From Chloroflexota bacterium (lineage in GTDB: Bacteria; Chloroflexota; Anaerolineae; Anaerolineales; Anaerolineaceae): a DNA stretch of 64,000 nucleotides. Position 1 is the first letter of the stretch, and each line of letters begins with the position of its first letter. Below the pieces are notes generated by a model, which did no database searches, was not told the origin of the DNA, and was given only the letters and a program-made list of their open reading frames with translations. Position numbers and translations under genes: made by a program. Below are positions 32,998 to 40,612 of this stretch, piece after piece. The stretch spans positions 660,823 through 724,822 of the forward strand of contig SLTK01000007.1 in the NCBI GenBank assembly GCA_004347695.1, in the 5' to 3' direction.

Positions 32998-33654
32998 ATG
33001 GAACCCTACGTAACCGAAGATACGGTCGCTGCAAAAGGGAAAAAATGGCTGGAACACATTGCGCCATTCAACACCCACGCGATGCAGCTCGACCGGGAAA
33101 AGGCTGCGCTGCTGGTAATCGATATGCAATATTTTTTCCTCGATCCAGCTTCCCCTTCTTATACCTGCGGCGGCCCTGCCATTCTGCCAAAGCTGCAAAA
33201 GGTGATCCGCGCCTTTCGGCAGGCCAATCGCCCGGTCATTTACACGCGCCATGTGCATCACCCCGATTATCTCGATGCCGGGATCATGGCCTGGTGGTGG
33301 GAAGGAATGTGCAAAGAGGGCACCCCGGAAAGCGAAATTCACCAGGATATTGCCCCAAGGCCTAACGAGAAGGTCATTTTTAAACACCGCTATTCGGCTT
33401 TTTACAATACCGACCTGGAAACGGTGCTGCGCAGTCTCAAAGTGGAAGAGCTTGTTGTCGCCGGGATCATGACCAATATGTGCTGCGAATCCACCGCGCG
33501 CGACGCCTATTTTCGCGATTACCGGGTATTTTTCCTGGCCGATGGAACGGGCAGCGTCACCGAAGAGATGCACCTGGCAAGCCTGCTCAATGTTGCTTTT
33601 GGTTTCGCCTGGGTGACGGATGTCGACACGGTTACGGCGCAATTAGGGCAATAG
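32998..33654 (+). CDS. Isochorismatase-family cysteine hydrolase
   Basis: 218 residues, with GAGGAG before the ATG. The catalytic triad positions are visible: Asp in LLVIDMQYFF, Lys in FKHRYSAFYNT and Cys in GIMTNMCCEST. This fold hydrolyses isochorismate, nicotinamide or N-carbamoyl compounds; the substrate here cannot be read. The insertion WWWEGMCKEGTPESE near residue 100 may shape substrate choice. Monocistronic by context. Confidence 0.88.
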   Translation: MEPYVTEDTVAAKGKKWLEHIAPFNTHAMQLDREKAALLVIDMQYFFLDPASPSYTCGGPAILPKLQKVIRAFRQANRPVIYTRHVHHPDYLDAGIMAWWWEGMCKEGTPESEIHQDIAPRPNEKVIFKHRYSAFYNTDLETVLRSLKVEELVVAGIMTNMCCESTARDAYFRDYRVFFLADGTGSVTEEMHLASLLNVAFGFAWVTDVDTVTAQLGQ

Positions 33655-33769
33655 CCAGCCCCGAAGGATTCTAGCATTTCTCTAATCATCCTTTGATGTT
33701 TTTCATACAATTTCAGATTAAATTAGGGGCGTAAGATTCAGACAACTTATTCAAAAAAGGAGGTTCACT

Positions 33770-34210
33770 ATGTCCAATCTTACTCGTTGGGAGCCTGTAC
33801 GTGAAATGATGACTCTTCGTGAGGCGATGGACCGGCTGTTTGACGATGCTTTTACCCGTCCCCTCAGCTTGAGTGGAGACTCCGCGCTGCCTCTCATTGA
33901 TCTATACGAGACCAATGATGAGGTGATCGTTAAGGCTGCCCTGCCCGGTCTCAAAGCTGACGATGTGCAAATTTCTGTGCGAGGCGAGACCCTCACCCTG
34001 CGCGGCGAGTACAAGCAGGAGAACAGCAAAAACGGGACCACCTACCATATCCGCGAACAGCGCTACGGCACGTTCGAACGCACCATCACGCTGCCAATAG
34101 ATGTGCAGTCCGACAAAGCCAAAGCTGATTTCGATAATGGTATTCTGACGGTCACCTTGCCCAAAGCCGAAGCCGTCAAGCCAAAGACCATCAGCATCAA
34201 CGTAAAATAA
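33770..34210 (+). CDS. hsp20: Hsp20-family small heat-shock protein
   Basis: 146 residues, with AAAGGAGG before the ATG. The alpha-crystallin domain (~40-135) has PLIDLYETNDEVIVKAALPG, DVQISVRGETLTLRGEY and the closing FDNGILTVTLPKAE. The C-terminal KTISINVK holds the I-x-I oligomer motif. It is an ATP-independent cytoplasmic chaperone that holds unfolding proteins. No CIRCE element is visible in the 115 bases upstream. A strong terminator follows. Confidence 0.93.
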   Translation: MSNLTRWEPVREMMTLREAMDRLFDDAFTRPLSLSGDSALPLIDLYETNDEVIVKAALPGLKADDVQISVRGETLTLRGEYKQENSKNGTTYHIREQRYGTFERTITLPIDVQSDKAKADFDNGILTVTLPKAEAVKPKTISINVK

Positions 34211-34225
34211 TAAGCTCCCATTCCC

Positions 34226-34256
34226 GCCCCTCCCTGACCCGGAGGGGCTTTTTTTT
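34226..34256 (+). terminator. Rho-independent terminator of hsp20
   Basis: GCCCCTCC and GGAGGGGC form an 8-bp stem around CTGACCC, followed by T8. Confidence 0.92.
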
Positions 34257-34423
34257 GCCAGCGGGCGCTCCCTGAGCTTGTCGAAGGGATGCCCGCGGGT
34301 TGCTCGAAAGGGTACTGAAACATTTTTTACATCCTCGTATAATTATTCGGAGACGCCGGGGTAAAAAGCCCTTCACTATTCCCCATTTCATAACTTCGAT
34401 TACACAGGATAAAATCGTGTTTG

Positions 34424-34972
34424 ATGAAAAACGACCGCCTAGAAATGACCGCAAAGGATGTAATCGAGATCGTACAACTGTTCACCCAACATCACATCGA
34501 TATCTGCATCGACGGGGGTTGGGGCGTGGACGCCCTGCTGGGAGCGCAAACCCGCCCGCATTCCGACCTGGATATCGCCATGCCGCATAAGGATGTGGCG
34601 TTAGCTCGCCGGCTGCTTGGCGAAAGCGGTTTTGTCGATGTGCCACGCGGCGACACGCGCGAGTGTAACTTTGTCATGGGTGACGACCGCGGCCGCCAGA
34701 TCGATATTCACACGTATACCTTTGATGCGCTGGGCAATCTAATTTTCGGCGTCCCATACCCCCTCGACTCGCTCAATGGCCGCGGGAGCGTGAATGGCTA
34801 TCCGGTCCAATGCATCACACCTGAGTGGATGGTGAAGTTCCACACCGGCTATCCACTCGACGACAATGATTATCACGACGTCAAAGCACTGTGCCAACGC
34901 TTTGGCATTGCGATTCCTGTGGAGTACGAAGATTTCGCAGGGAAAGACGCAGAACGTGACCCAAATAATTAA
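34424..34972 (+). CDS. LinA-like nucleotidyltransferase domain protein
   Basis: 182 residues from ATG 34424. The nucleotidyltransferase core is plain: CIDGGWGVDALLG, then RPHSDLDIAMP supplying the metal Asp pair, then RQIDIHTYTF. This is the layout of lincosamide nucleotidyltransferases and kin that adenylylate small molecules. Resistance function is not shown, and chromosomal homologues are common. A -10-like TATAAT lies at 34338-34343. The alternative starts TTG 34421 and ATG 34445 also lack a good ribosome site. Confidence 0.78.
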   Translation: MKNDRLEMTAKDVIEIVQLFTQHHIDICIDGGWGVDALLGAQTRPHSDLDIAMPHKDVALARRLLGESGFVDVPRGDTRECNFVMGDDRGRQIDIHTYTFDALGNLIFGVPYPLDSLNGRGSVNGYPVQCITPEWMVKFHTGYPLDDNDYHDVKALCQRFGIAIPVEYEDFAGKDAERDPNN

Positions 34973-35194
34973 AGCCTTCTTTGCATTGCAGCGCTGGCTA
35001 ATGATGTCTTTTCGTCAGGTCTAGCCGGATAAATACCCTGAATTTCCTTCAGCGGATGACGGATTTTCATGGTATCCGAGTAAAGTCGCCCGCAAGCCTG
35101 GCAGAGGAAGGGGCAAATTTTATGGATTAACCCAGGCCGGATAATCTATTTTGTTATGAAATGGATAGCGAATGGGTTACCAGGCAAGATTTTA

Positions 35195-35238
35195 ACCTTG
35201 AAATCTCGGAGTTGAACTCCGAGATTTCAAGGTATAAT
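35195..35238 (+). promoter_or_regulatory. 39-bp palindrome overlapping the promoter of the DUF4143 ATPase
   Basis: Perfect 19-bp arms (35195-35213 and 35215-35233) with one central base. Key part: CTCGGAGTTGAACTCCGAG. TATAAT (35233-35238) begins on the last palindrome base, and TTGAAC (35212-35217) is a possible -35 with a short 15-base spacer. The predicted start of transcription, seven bases past the -10, is base 35245, which is the A of the ATG. The palindrome looks like an operator for autoregulation. Confidence 0.65.
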
Positions 35239-35244
35239 CATGAT

Positions 35245-36393
35245 ATGTTACAAAGACCATACTACTTTAATCAGGTCAAGGAGGCCTTAGGTCGCGCGCC
35301 GGTGACAGCTTTGCTAGGTCCCCGTCAATGCGGTAAAACCACCTTGGCGCGCCAGATTGCCAAAAATCAGAAAGCCACATTCTTCGATATCGAGTCGGTA
35401 CCGGATCAACGCAGGTTGCAAAATCCAGAACTCGCGCTAAGCGGCCTGGCAGGCCTGGTCGTTCTCGACGAAATTCAAGAAATGCCAGAACTCTTCCAGG
35501 TTTTGCGTATTTTGGTTGACCGGCCGCAAAACCAGGCGCAGTTCCTGATCCTGGGCAGCGCTTCTCCCCAGGTCGTCCGATCGGTATCTGAAACCCTGGC
35601 AGGGCGGGTCGAATTCATCGAATTGCAGGGGTTTGACCTGTCTGAAACGGGTGCAGATAACTGGGAGTCCCTTTGGTTGCGAGGCGGATTTCCACGTTCA
35701 TTTCTCGCGAACTCTGAAGGCGACAGCCGAGCATGGCGGGAAGGATTTATCCGTACCTTTCTGGAACGCGACATTCCTCAGTTGGGAATCAACATCGCGG
35801 CCGTAGCCATGCGTCGTTTCTGGACAATGCTTGCCCATTATCACGGACAAACCTGGAATGCAGCCGAAATAGGTCGCTCCATGGGACTTTCGGATAAAAC
35901 AGTGCGATCCTATCTGGATATACTGACCGGCACGTTCATGATCCGTCAGCTTCAACCCTGGTACGAAAACCTTGGAAAGCGGCAGGTTAAGTCGCCAAAG
36001 ATCTATTTCCGCGATACAGGGTTGTTACACAGCCTTTTGGAAATTCCCGATAAACAAAGCCTGTTTAGGCATCCAAAGGTAGGCGCCTCCTGGGAAGGTT
36101 TTGCGCTGGAACAAGCGCTGCAAATTCTCCATCCCAATACAGCTTACTTTTGGGGAACGCATTCCGGCGGTGAGCTTGATCTCCTGTTTAATCTCCAGGG
36201 CAAGCGTTATGGGATGGAGATCAAGTTCAACGAAGCGCCGACCCTGACTGCTTCGATGCGCAGAGCAGTATCTGAGTTAGCCCTTGACCATCTGTGGATC
36301 GTGTTCCCGGGAAGTGAAACTTACCCGGTGAGAGAGAACATCACCGCGCTGCCGCTCAAGAAGCTAGAAAGTATCCGCGAGCAGATTCTGTGA
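35245..36393 (+). CDS. ATP-binding protein of the DUF4143 family (AAA_14 + DUF4143)
   Basis: 382 residues from ATG 35245. The N-terminal P-loop ATPase has ALLGPRQCGKTTLARQI, Walker B GLVVLDEIQ and the sensor FLILGSASP. A helix-turn-helix-like stretch (WNAAEIGRSMGLSDKTVRSYL, ~212-232) leads to the DUF4143 domain with PKIYFRDTGLLHSLL and the nuclease-like ELDLLFNLQGKRYGMEIKF (E-LD...E-K). The frame is open back to 35161, but that segment is the palindrome and promoter. Family role is unresolved. Confidence 0.88.
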   Translation: MLQRPYYFNQVKEALGRAPVTALLGPRQCGKTTLARQIAKNQKATFFDIESVPDQRRLQNPELALSGLAGLVVLDEIQEMPELFQVLRILVDRPQNQAQFLILGSASPQVVRSVSETLAGRVEFIELQGFDLSETGADNWESLWLRGGFPRSFLANSEGDSRAWREGFIRTFLERDIPQLGINIAAVAMRRFWTMLAHYHGQTWNAAEIGRSMGLSDKTVRSYLDILTGTFMIRQLQPWYENLGKRQVKSPKIYFRDTGLLHSLLEIPDKQSLFRHPKVGASWEGFALEQALQILHPNTAYFWGTHSGGELDLLFNLQGKRYGMEIKFNEAPTLTASMRRAVSELALDHLWIVFPGSETYPVRENITALPLKKLESIREQIL

Positions 36394-36749
36394 AGTCAGT
36401 GGCGGCCCTTCGACCTTTTTGCATCTCGGTAGCTGCGAGGCGGGAGCAATCAGGCTGATTGGCTCGAACGTCAATAGCCTCGCCTCATAGATGCCCGGGG
36501 GCTTCGACAAGCTCACTCGCAGAGCAGGCGGGCGGGTCGAGACCCGCCCCTACAAAAACCCTGGCGTTCTCGGCGGCAGGCGCAGCGTGTGTCGCATTTT
36601 AATGTTGAGGGCCCTACCGGCAGGCGGGTAGCATACCAACACCAGGGCATGGGGGTGCCGCAAATCCCTGACGGACTCCCGCGATCCCCATGCCGTTACA
36701 ATGGCTGGCCTGGATGGGGCATGGAAGCCTGGACCTCTGTTTAGCTGTT
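36394..36749. repeat. Spacer with dispersed palindromes
   Basis: Contains CTTCGACAAGCTCA at ~36494 (its complement, TGAGCTTGTCGAAG, is at ~34271) and GGCGGGCGGGTCGAGACCCGCCCC near 36529-36553. No credible gene; the open frame starting at 36690 runs antisense through the Pit gene and I reject it. Confidence 0.6.
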
Positions 36750-37739
36750 TTACCCGGGAATCACCCTACTCAACACCCAGTAAATCCCGGCGGCCAGCAG
36801 CCCGCTGACCGGGATGGTCAGCAGCCAGGCGACGGCAATATCCACCGCCACGCCCCAGCGCACCTTGCTAAAGCGGTGCGCCGCGCCAACCCCCATGATC
36901 GAGGTGCTGACGACCTGGGTGGTGCTCACCGGCCCGCCCAGAATCGAGCTGCCCAGGATCACCACGGCCGAGGCCAGTTGGGCGTTAAAGCCGTCCAGCG
37001 GGCGAATCTTGAAGAATTTTGCGCCAAGGGTACGGATCAGGCGCCAGCCGCCCAGGGCGGTACCCAGCGCAATCATGCCGGAGCTGGCAAAGATCACCCA
37101 CAGCGGCACCGCAAATTCGGGCAAAACTCCGCCGGTCACCAGCGCCAGGGTGATGATGCCCATGTTTTTAGGCGCATCATTGGCGCCGTGGCTCAACGCC
37201 AGCGCCACGGCAGTCACGATCTGGCCGCGTTTGAACAGCCAGCCCACTCTGGGGGTCGCGTTGGCGAACAGGAAGGTGATCAGCCGGTTGATGATGAAAC
37301 CGAAGGCGAAGCCGATGAGCGGCGAGACGAACAGCGCGATCAACACTTTTTCCAGGCCGGCGAGCATGATCTTGTCCCAGCCGGCGCCAATCAACACCGC
37401 GCCGATAAAACCCCCGATCAGCGCGTGCGACGAGCTGCTTGGCATGCCAAGGTACCAGGTGAGCAAGTTCCATAAAATGGCAGCAGAAATTGCCGCCAGA
37501 AGCACGGTGATGTTAATGGCGGAGGCGTCGGCGATTTCATTGCCGATGGTGTTGGCCACCGCTACACCGAAAATGAACGGCCCGCTGAACTCTGCCAGAG
37601 CGGTCACGCCCAGGGCGGCGCGCGGCGAGAAGGCGCGCGAAGAAATCATGGTCGCCACGATGTTGCTCGAATCGTGGATGCCGTTCAGGAAAGCAAACAC
37701 CAGTGTGAGGACAATGACGATAATGAGCAGGGCAGTCAT
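36750..37739 (-). CDS. pit: PiT-family inorganic phosphate transporter
   Basis: 329 residues with ~9-10 membrane helices. The duplicated family signature is visible as FLNGIHDSSNIVATMISSR near the N-terminus and ALSHGANDAPKNMGII in the second half, both with G-x-x-D-x-x-N. It imports phosphate (probably as a metal complex) using the ion gradient. It starts 20 bases after the DUF47 gene stop, the classic DUF47-Pit pair. The start is ATG 37739, with the hydrophobic first helix directly after. Confidence 0.92.
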   Translation of the reverse strand: MTALLIIVIVLTLVFAFLNGIHDSSNIVATMISSRAFSPRAALGVTALAEFSGPFIFGVAVANTIGNEIADASAINITVLLAAISAAILWNLLTWYLGMPSSSSHALIGGFIGAVLIGAGWDKIMLAGLEKVLIALFVSPLIGFAFGFIINRLITFLFANATPRVGWLFKRGQIVTAVALALSHGANDAPKNMGIITLALVTGGVLPEFAVPLWVIFASSGMIALGTALGGWRLIRTLGAKFFKIRPLDGFNAQLASAVVILGSSILGGPVSTTQVVSTSIMGVGAAHRFSKVRWGVAVDIAVAWLLTIPVSGLLAAGIYWVLSRVIPG

Positions 37740-37759
37740 GCGCGGTTCATCCCCCCGGC

Positions 37760-38473
37760 TCAGGTGGTCTTGATCACGATATCGGCGATTAGATTGGCGG
37801 CCTCGTCGCCGCGGTCAGCCGCATTGCTGAGGTGGCGGTACACCTCGCGGCTTTTCAACATCTTCACCACATGCTTGATGTCTTCCGCGCCGGTGAACAG
37901 GTCGGCCAGCGCCTCGCGGTAAACCGCTTCCACCCGGTTTTCCAGCGCTTTGGCGCGCTGGGCGTGCTCGCTGGCCACCCCGGGGTGATCCTCCAGCCGG
38001 TTGGCGGCAGCGTTGAGCTCGAAGGCGGCGTCGCGCAGCAGGGAGGCCATGCGCGCCATGTAGGGGGTGGGCTTAACCCTGAGGATATCGATTTCGGTGA
38101 CGGTCGAATAGGCGTAATCCAGCACGTCGTCGATGGCGCGCGACAGCGAGAAGATATCCTCGCGGTCGAATGGGGTGATGAAGGTCTTGTTGAGTTCATA
38201 GATGAGGATGCGGCGAACCTCATCCGCTTCTTTTTCTTTGGACGTCAACAGCGCTTCGGCTTTTGGGTCCTGGGTTTCCATGAAGTTCGACAGCGCGTCA
38301 AGGCCTTCCAGGGTGATTTGCGCCTGCTGGCGGATCAAGGTCAGGAAGATGTTGGGCTGCTTTTTGAACAGCCGCTTGAAGAATGGCAGCTTCTTTGGCA
38401 CCGGTGGGGCAGGAAGCGGCTCCTTAGCGGCGATTCTGGCTTCTTTGCCGGGTTTGGCTTTCGAACGGTTCAT
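37760..38473 (-). CDS. DUF47 (PhoU-like) phosphate transport regulator
   Basis: 237 residues from ATG 38473, with GGAGGA upstream. After a basic proline-rich lead (~1-30) the protein is an all-helical PhoU-like bundle. It has TSKEKEADEVRRILIYELNKTF, then FDREDIFSLSRAIDDVLDYAY, whose E/D-x3-D pattern gives the metal sites of this family. DUF47 proteins pair with Pit transporters and are thought to modulate them. Encoded just upstream of pit on the minus strand. Confidence 0.9.
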   Translation of the reverse strand: MNRSKAKPGKEARIAAKEPLPAPPVPKKLPFFKRLFKKQPNIFLTLIRQQAQITLEGLDALSNFMETQDPKAEALLTSKEKEADEVRRILIYELNKTFITPFDREDIFSLSRAIDDVLDYAYSTVTEIDILRVKPTPYMARMASLLRDAAFELNAAANRLEDHPGVASEHAQRAKALENRVEAVYREALADLFTGAEDIKHVVKMLKSREVYRHLSNAADRGDEAANLIADIVIKTT

Positions 38474-38670
38474 GGTTGATTCCTCCATGGTGGTACGAAG
38501 TGTCCTTATTTGTACTATAAAACGCTAAGCAGTGTGGCATTTTCAGGCATGAATTTTCCGTTGCATGCGCCGCCCGGGCAAATTGAAAGTGACGCCGGCG
38601 CTTAATGTAGCGTAAGCTGTCAGCTTGCGCAGGCCGAAGGCCTCTGTTGAGTCGTTGGCTGAAGTGACAT

Positions 38671-38814
38671 GGACAAGCTAAAGCATATCTCGTAAATTTC
38701 AACAGTTAGGACAAGCTAAAGCTTATCCTACAAATTTCGCAATCCCGGACAGGCTGAAGCTTATCTCGTAAATTTCATCAGATAGGACAAGCTAAAGCTT
38801 ATCCTACAAATTTC
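38671..38814. repeat. Four 30-bp repeats with exact 38-bp period
   Basis: Copies start at 38671, 38709, 38747 and 38785, separated by 8-bp gaps. The unit is GGACAAGCTAAAGCTTATCC plus TACAAATTTC. Copies 2 and 4 are identical; copies 1 and 3 share TATCTCGTAAATTTC, so the array is a doubled 76-bp dimer. The same core in reverse complement occurs three times at 48318-48600. Non-coding. Confidence 0.88.
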
Positions 38815-38822
38815 GTAATCCC

Positions 38823-38868
38823 GTACAAGAAGTAGGGGCGCCTCGCGAGGCGCCCCTACTTCTTGTAC
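38823..38868. repeat. Perfect 46-bp palindrome
   Basis: Two 23-base arms without a loop: GTACAAGAAGTAGGGGCGCC followed by TCG, then the exact complement. It is directly adjacent to the 38-bp repeat array and upstream of the VOC gene. It can extrude a cruciform or form an RNA hairpin. Confidence 0.9.
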
Positions 38869-38987
38869 GATTTTCATCAGTCCGGTCGGTATATAATTGA
38901 CTTAATTTGTCATATTATGGTATTCTGGGTGACCCCATCCCGATCATTTCGGGTTGGCAACCTGTTAGCCAAAAAAAGGAAATCACC

Positions 38988-39461
38988 ATGCAAAAGATTA
39001 CCCCCTTCTTATGGTTCAACGATAACGCTGAAGAAGCCGTTGATTTCTACACTTCCGTTTTCAAGAACTCCAAAGTTGTCTCAGTTTCGCGTTACGGCGA
39101 AGGGAGCCCCGGAACCAAAGGAACTTTTATGACCGGCACGATTCAGCTCGAGGGACAAGACTTCATGGTGCTCAACGGCGGCCCGGCCTTCACTTTTACC
39201 CCGGCCATCTCCTTTTTCGTGGACTGCAAAAACCAGGAAGAGGTAGATTATTACTGGAACCGGCTCCTGGAAGGCGGCAAGGCCGATCAGTGCGGCTGGC
39301 TGAAGGATAAATTCGGCGTATCCTGGCAAATTGTACCGAGCGTCCTGGGCAAATTGTTGAATGATCCAGATGCTGCCAAAAGCCAGCGTGTCATGGAAGC
39401 GATGCTAAAGATGGTGAAGCTGGATATTGCCGGGTTGGAACAGGCCTACGAGAACGGATAA
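38988..39461 (+). CDS. VOC-superfamily protein, PhnB/3-demethylubiquinone-methyltransferase-like
   Basis: 157 residues from ATG 38988, with AAGGA eight bases upstream; the frame is open from 38907 without a ribosome site. Family blocks are ITPFLWFNDNAEEAVDFYTSVF, FMVLNGGPAFTFTPAISFFVDC and DKFGVSWQIVP. Such small beta-alpha-beta proteins bind metals or small ligands; the ubiquinone label is historical. A TTGACT lies about 90 bases upstream as a -35 candidate. Confidence 0.88.
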   Translation: MQKITPFLWFNDNAEEAVDFYTSVFKNSKVVSVSRYGEGSPGTKGTFMTGTIQLEGQDFMVLNGGPAFTFTPAISFFVDCKNQEEVDYYWNRLLEGGKADQCGWLKDKFGVSWQIVPSVLGKLLNDPDAAKSQRVMEAMLKMVKLDIAGLEQAYENG

Positions 39462-39493
39462 ACATCCGGCACTGGAAGATTGGGATTTAAAAT

Positions 39494-39532
39494 AAAACAC
39501 CACCCGCGGATTGTCTGTTCGGGTGGTGTTTT
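39494..39532. terminator. Bidirectional terminator between VOC and cold-shock genes
   Basis: AAAACACCACCCG and CGGGTGGTGTTTT form a perfect 13-bp stem with A/T-rich ends usable from both strands. The convergent genes end at 39461 (+) and 39544 (-). Confidence 0.88.
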
Positions 39533-39543
39533 GAAAGTGCTGA

Positions 39544-39756
39544 TTACGGGAGGATAGTTACGTTGACAGCCTGGGGGCCTTTGGGGCCTTGCTCAACGGT
39601 AAATTCCACCTTCTGACCTTCGTCCAGTGAGTGGTATCCTTCACCTGCGATCGCAGAATGATGGACGAACACATCGGGTCCATTTTCGCGGGCCAAAAAA
39701 CCATAACCCTTGGTATTGTTGAACCATTTTACAGTTCCGGAAATTCGTTCTGACAT
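39544..39756 (-). CDS. Cold-shock protein (CspA family)
   Basis: 70 residues, a single OB-fold. RNP1 is KGYGFLAR and RNP2 is DVFVHHSAI, the RNA-binding surface. It is an RNA chaperone that melts mRNA structure in the cytoplasm. AAGGAGAA precedes the ATG. It lies 38 bases downstream of the RRM protein gene on the same strand; the two RNA-binding proteins may be co-transcribed. Confidence 0.94.
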   Translation of the reverse strand: MSERISGTVKWFNNTKGYGFLARENGPDVFVHHSAIAGEGYHSLDEGQKVEFTVEQGPKGPQAVNVTILP

Positions 39757-39794
39757 TTTGATATTCTCCTTAAAATCTTCGTTTATACGCTTGT

Positions 39795-40136
39795 TTAATA
39801 CCGGCGCGCGCCGCCCCGGTTTTTGTGGGTGACAGGCCGGCGTGATCCGTTGCCGCCGTTGCGGTCGTTGTAACCGCCGCCGGATGCATCCCGTTCGCGC
39901 GCGGTTCCAACTTTGATTTCACGATCGTCCAGTGAATAGCCGTTGAACATCTGGGTTGCTTTCGCAGCATCGGCTTGTGAGCCCATGACCACAAAGGCAA
40001 ATCCCTTGGATTCCCCGGTCGAACGATCTTTAATCAAATCCGCTGATACCACCGTGCCCGCTTGAGCGAGCAAAGTGCGCAGGTCTTCTTCCTTCGTTGT
40101 GAAGGATAGATTCCCAATAAAAAGTTTTACTTCCAT
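39795..40136 (-). CDS. RRM-domain RNA-binding protein
   Basis: 113 residues from ATG 40136, with AAGGAAA upstream; the frame extends to 40310 but without a start signal. One RNA recognition motif: RNP2 [12 protein letters not shown]1 [10 protein letters not shown] Gly/Arg/Asn-rich tail follows ([13 protein letters not shown] ... RGGARRY). It resembles the small glycine-rich RNA-binding proteins of cyanobacteria and Chloroflexota. A hairpin with a T-run lies in its leader. Upstream of cspA. Confidence 0.92.
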   Translation of the reverse strand: MEVKLFIGNLSFTTKEEDLRTLLAQAGTVVSADLIKDRSTGESKGFAFVVMGSQADAAKATQMFNGYSLDDREIKVGTARERDASGGGYNDRNGGNGSRRPVTHKNRGGARRY

Positions 40137-40171
40137 AGCTTTGTTTTCCTTGCTCCGGCGATTTTTGCCGA

Positions 40172-40207
40172 AAAAAAATGCTGTCAACCCATAAGAGGTT
40201 TGACAGC
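40172..40207 (-). promoter_or_regulatory. Attenuator-like hairpin in the leader of the RRM gene
   Basis: On the minus strand GCTGTCAA and TTGACAGC form an 8-bp stem around 12 bases, followed immediately by ATTTTTTTT, 36-70 bases before the ATG. A second small hairpin (CGGC...GCCG) follows. No gene on this strand lies upstream to be terminated, so it is more likely a leader control element. Confidence 0.55.
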
Positions 40208-40612
40208 AAAACGACAACCCTGTTACTAAGACATCAATACTATACCACATAAATAAACTTTTAGGGGAAATAATCCATATTGGGTGCTTATCAGGAATTT
40301 TCATTGGCAACTCTTCTGATCGCAGACCCCGAGGCCGATTAACGGGTAATTTTCCAATACTGTGGGGAAACGCCCAACCTCAAAACATAGCTAAATCCGC
40401 CGTCGCGGATATTGAAGGCCGGTTTCATCACCCATTTTTATCATTATGTATACAATTGAATTCAAGGTACGGGGTGGGGAGAATGAATAGCCGGGTTGGA
40501 AAAATTAAGGTTGGCAGCCAGCGTCCAGCGGCGTTCTTGGTATTTAAGCACCTCCACCAAAATGTATCACCGGGAAAACGAGTCAGTCAAGACCAAAGAA
40601 AGAGGTGTTGCA
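40208..40612. other. Divergent spacer between RRM and zinc-ribbon genes
   Basis: About 400 bases with no credible gene. A -10-like TATACAAT near 40447-40454 on the + strand may serve the gene at 40613. Confidence 0.45.

Noticed and set aside
34424..34972. Calling the nucleotidyltransferase a lincosamide resistance gene
   Set aside because: The core motif is shared by many chromosomal nucleotidyltransferases; sequence alone does not show resistance.
36690..37773. Two plus-strand frames opposite pit
   Set aside because: Antisense to a clear PiT transporter with both signature motifs.
38671..38814. Regular repeats resembling a CRISPR array
   Set aside because: Gaps are only 8 bp, repeats form two alternating variants, and no cas gene is near.
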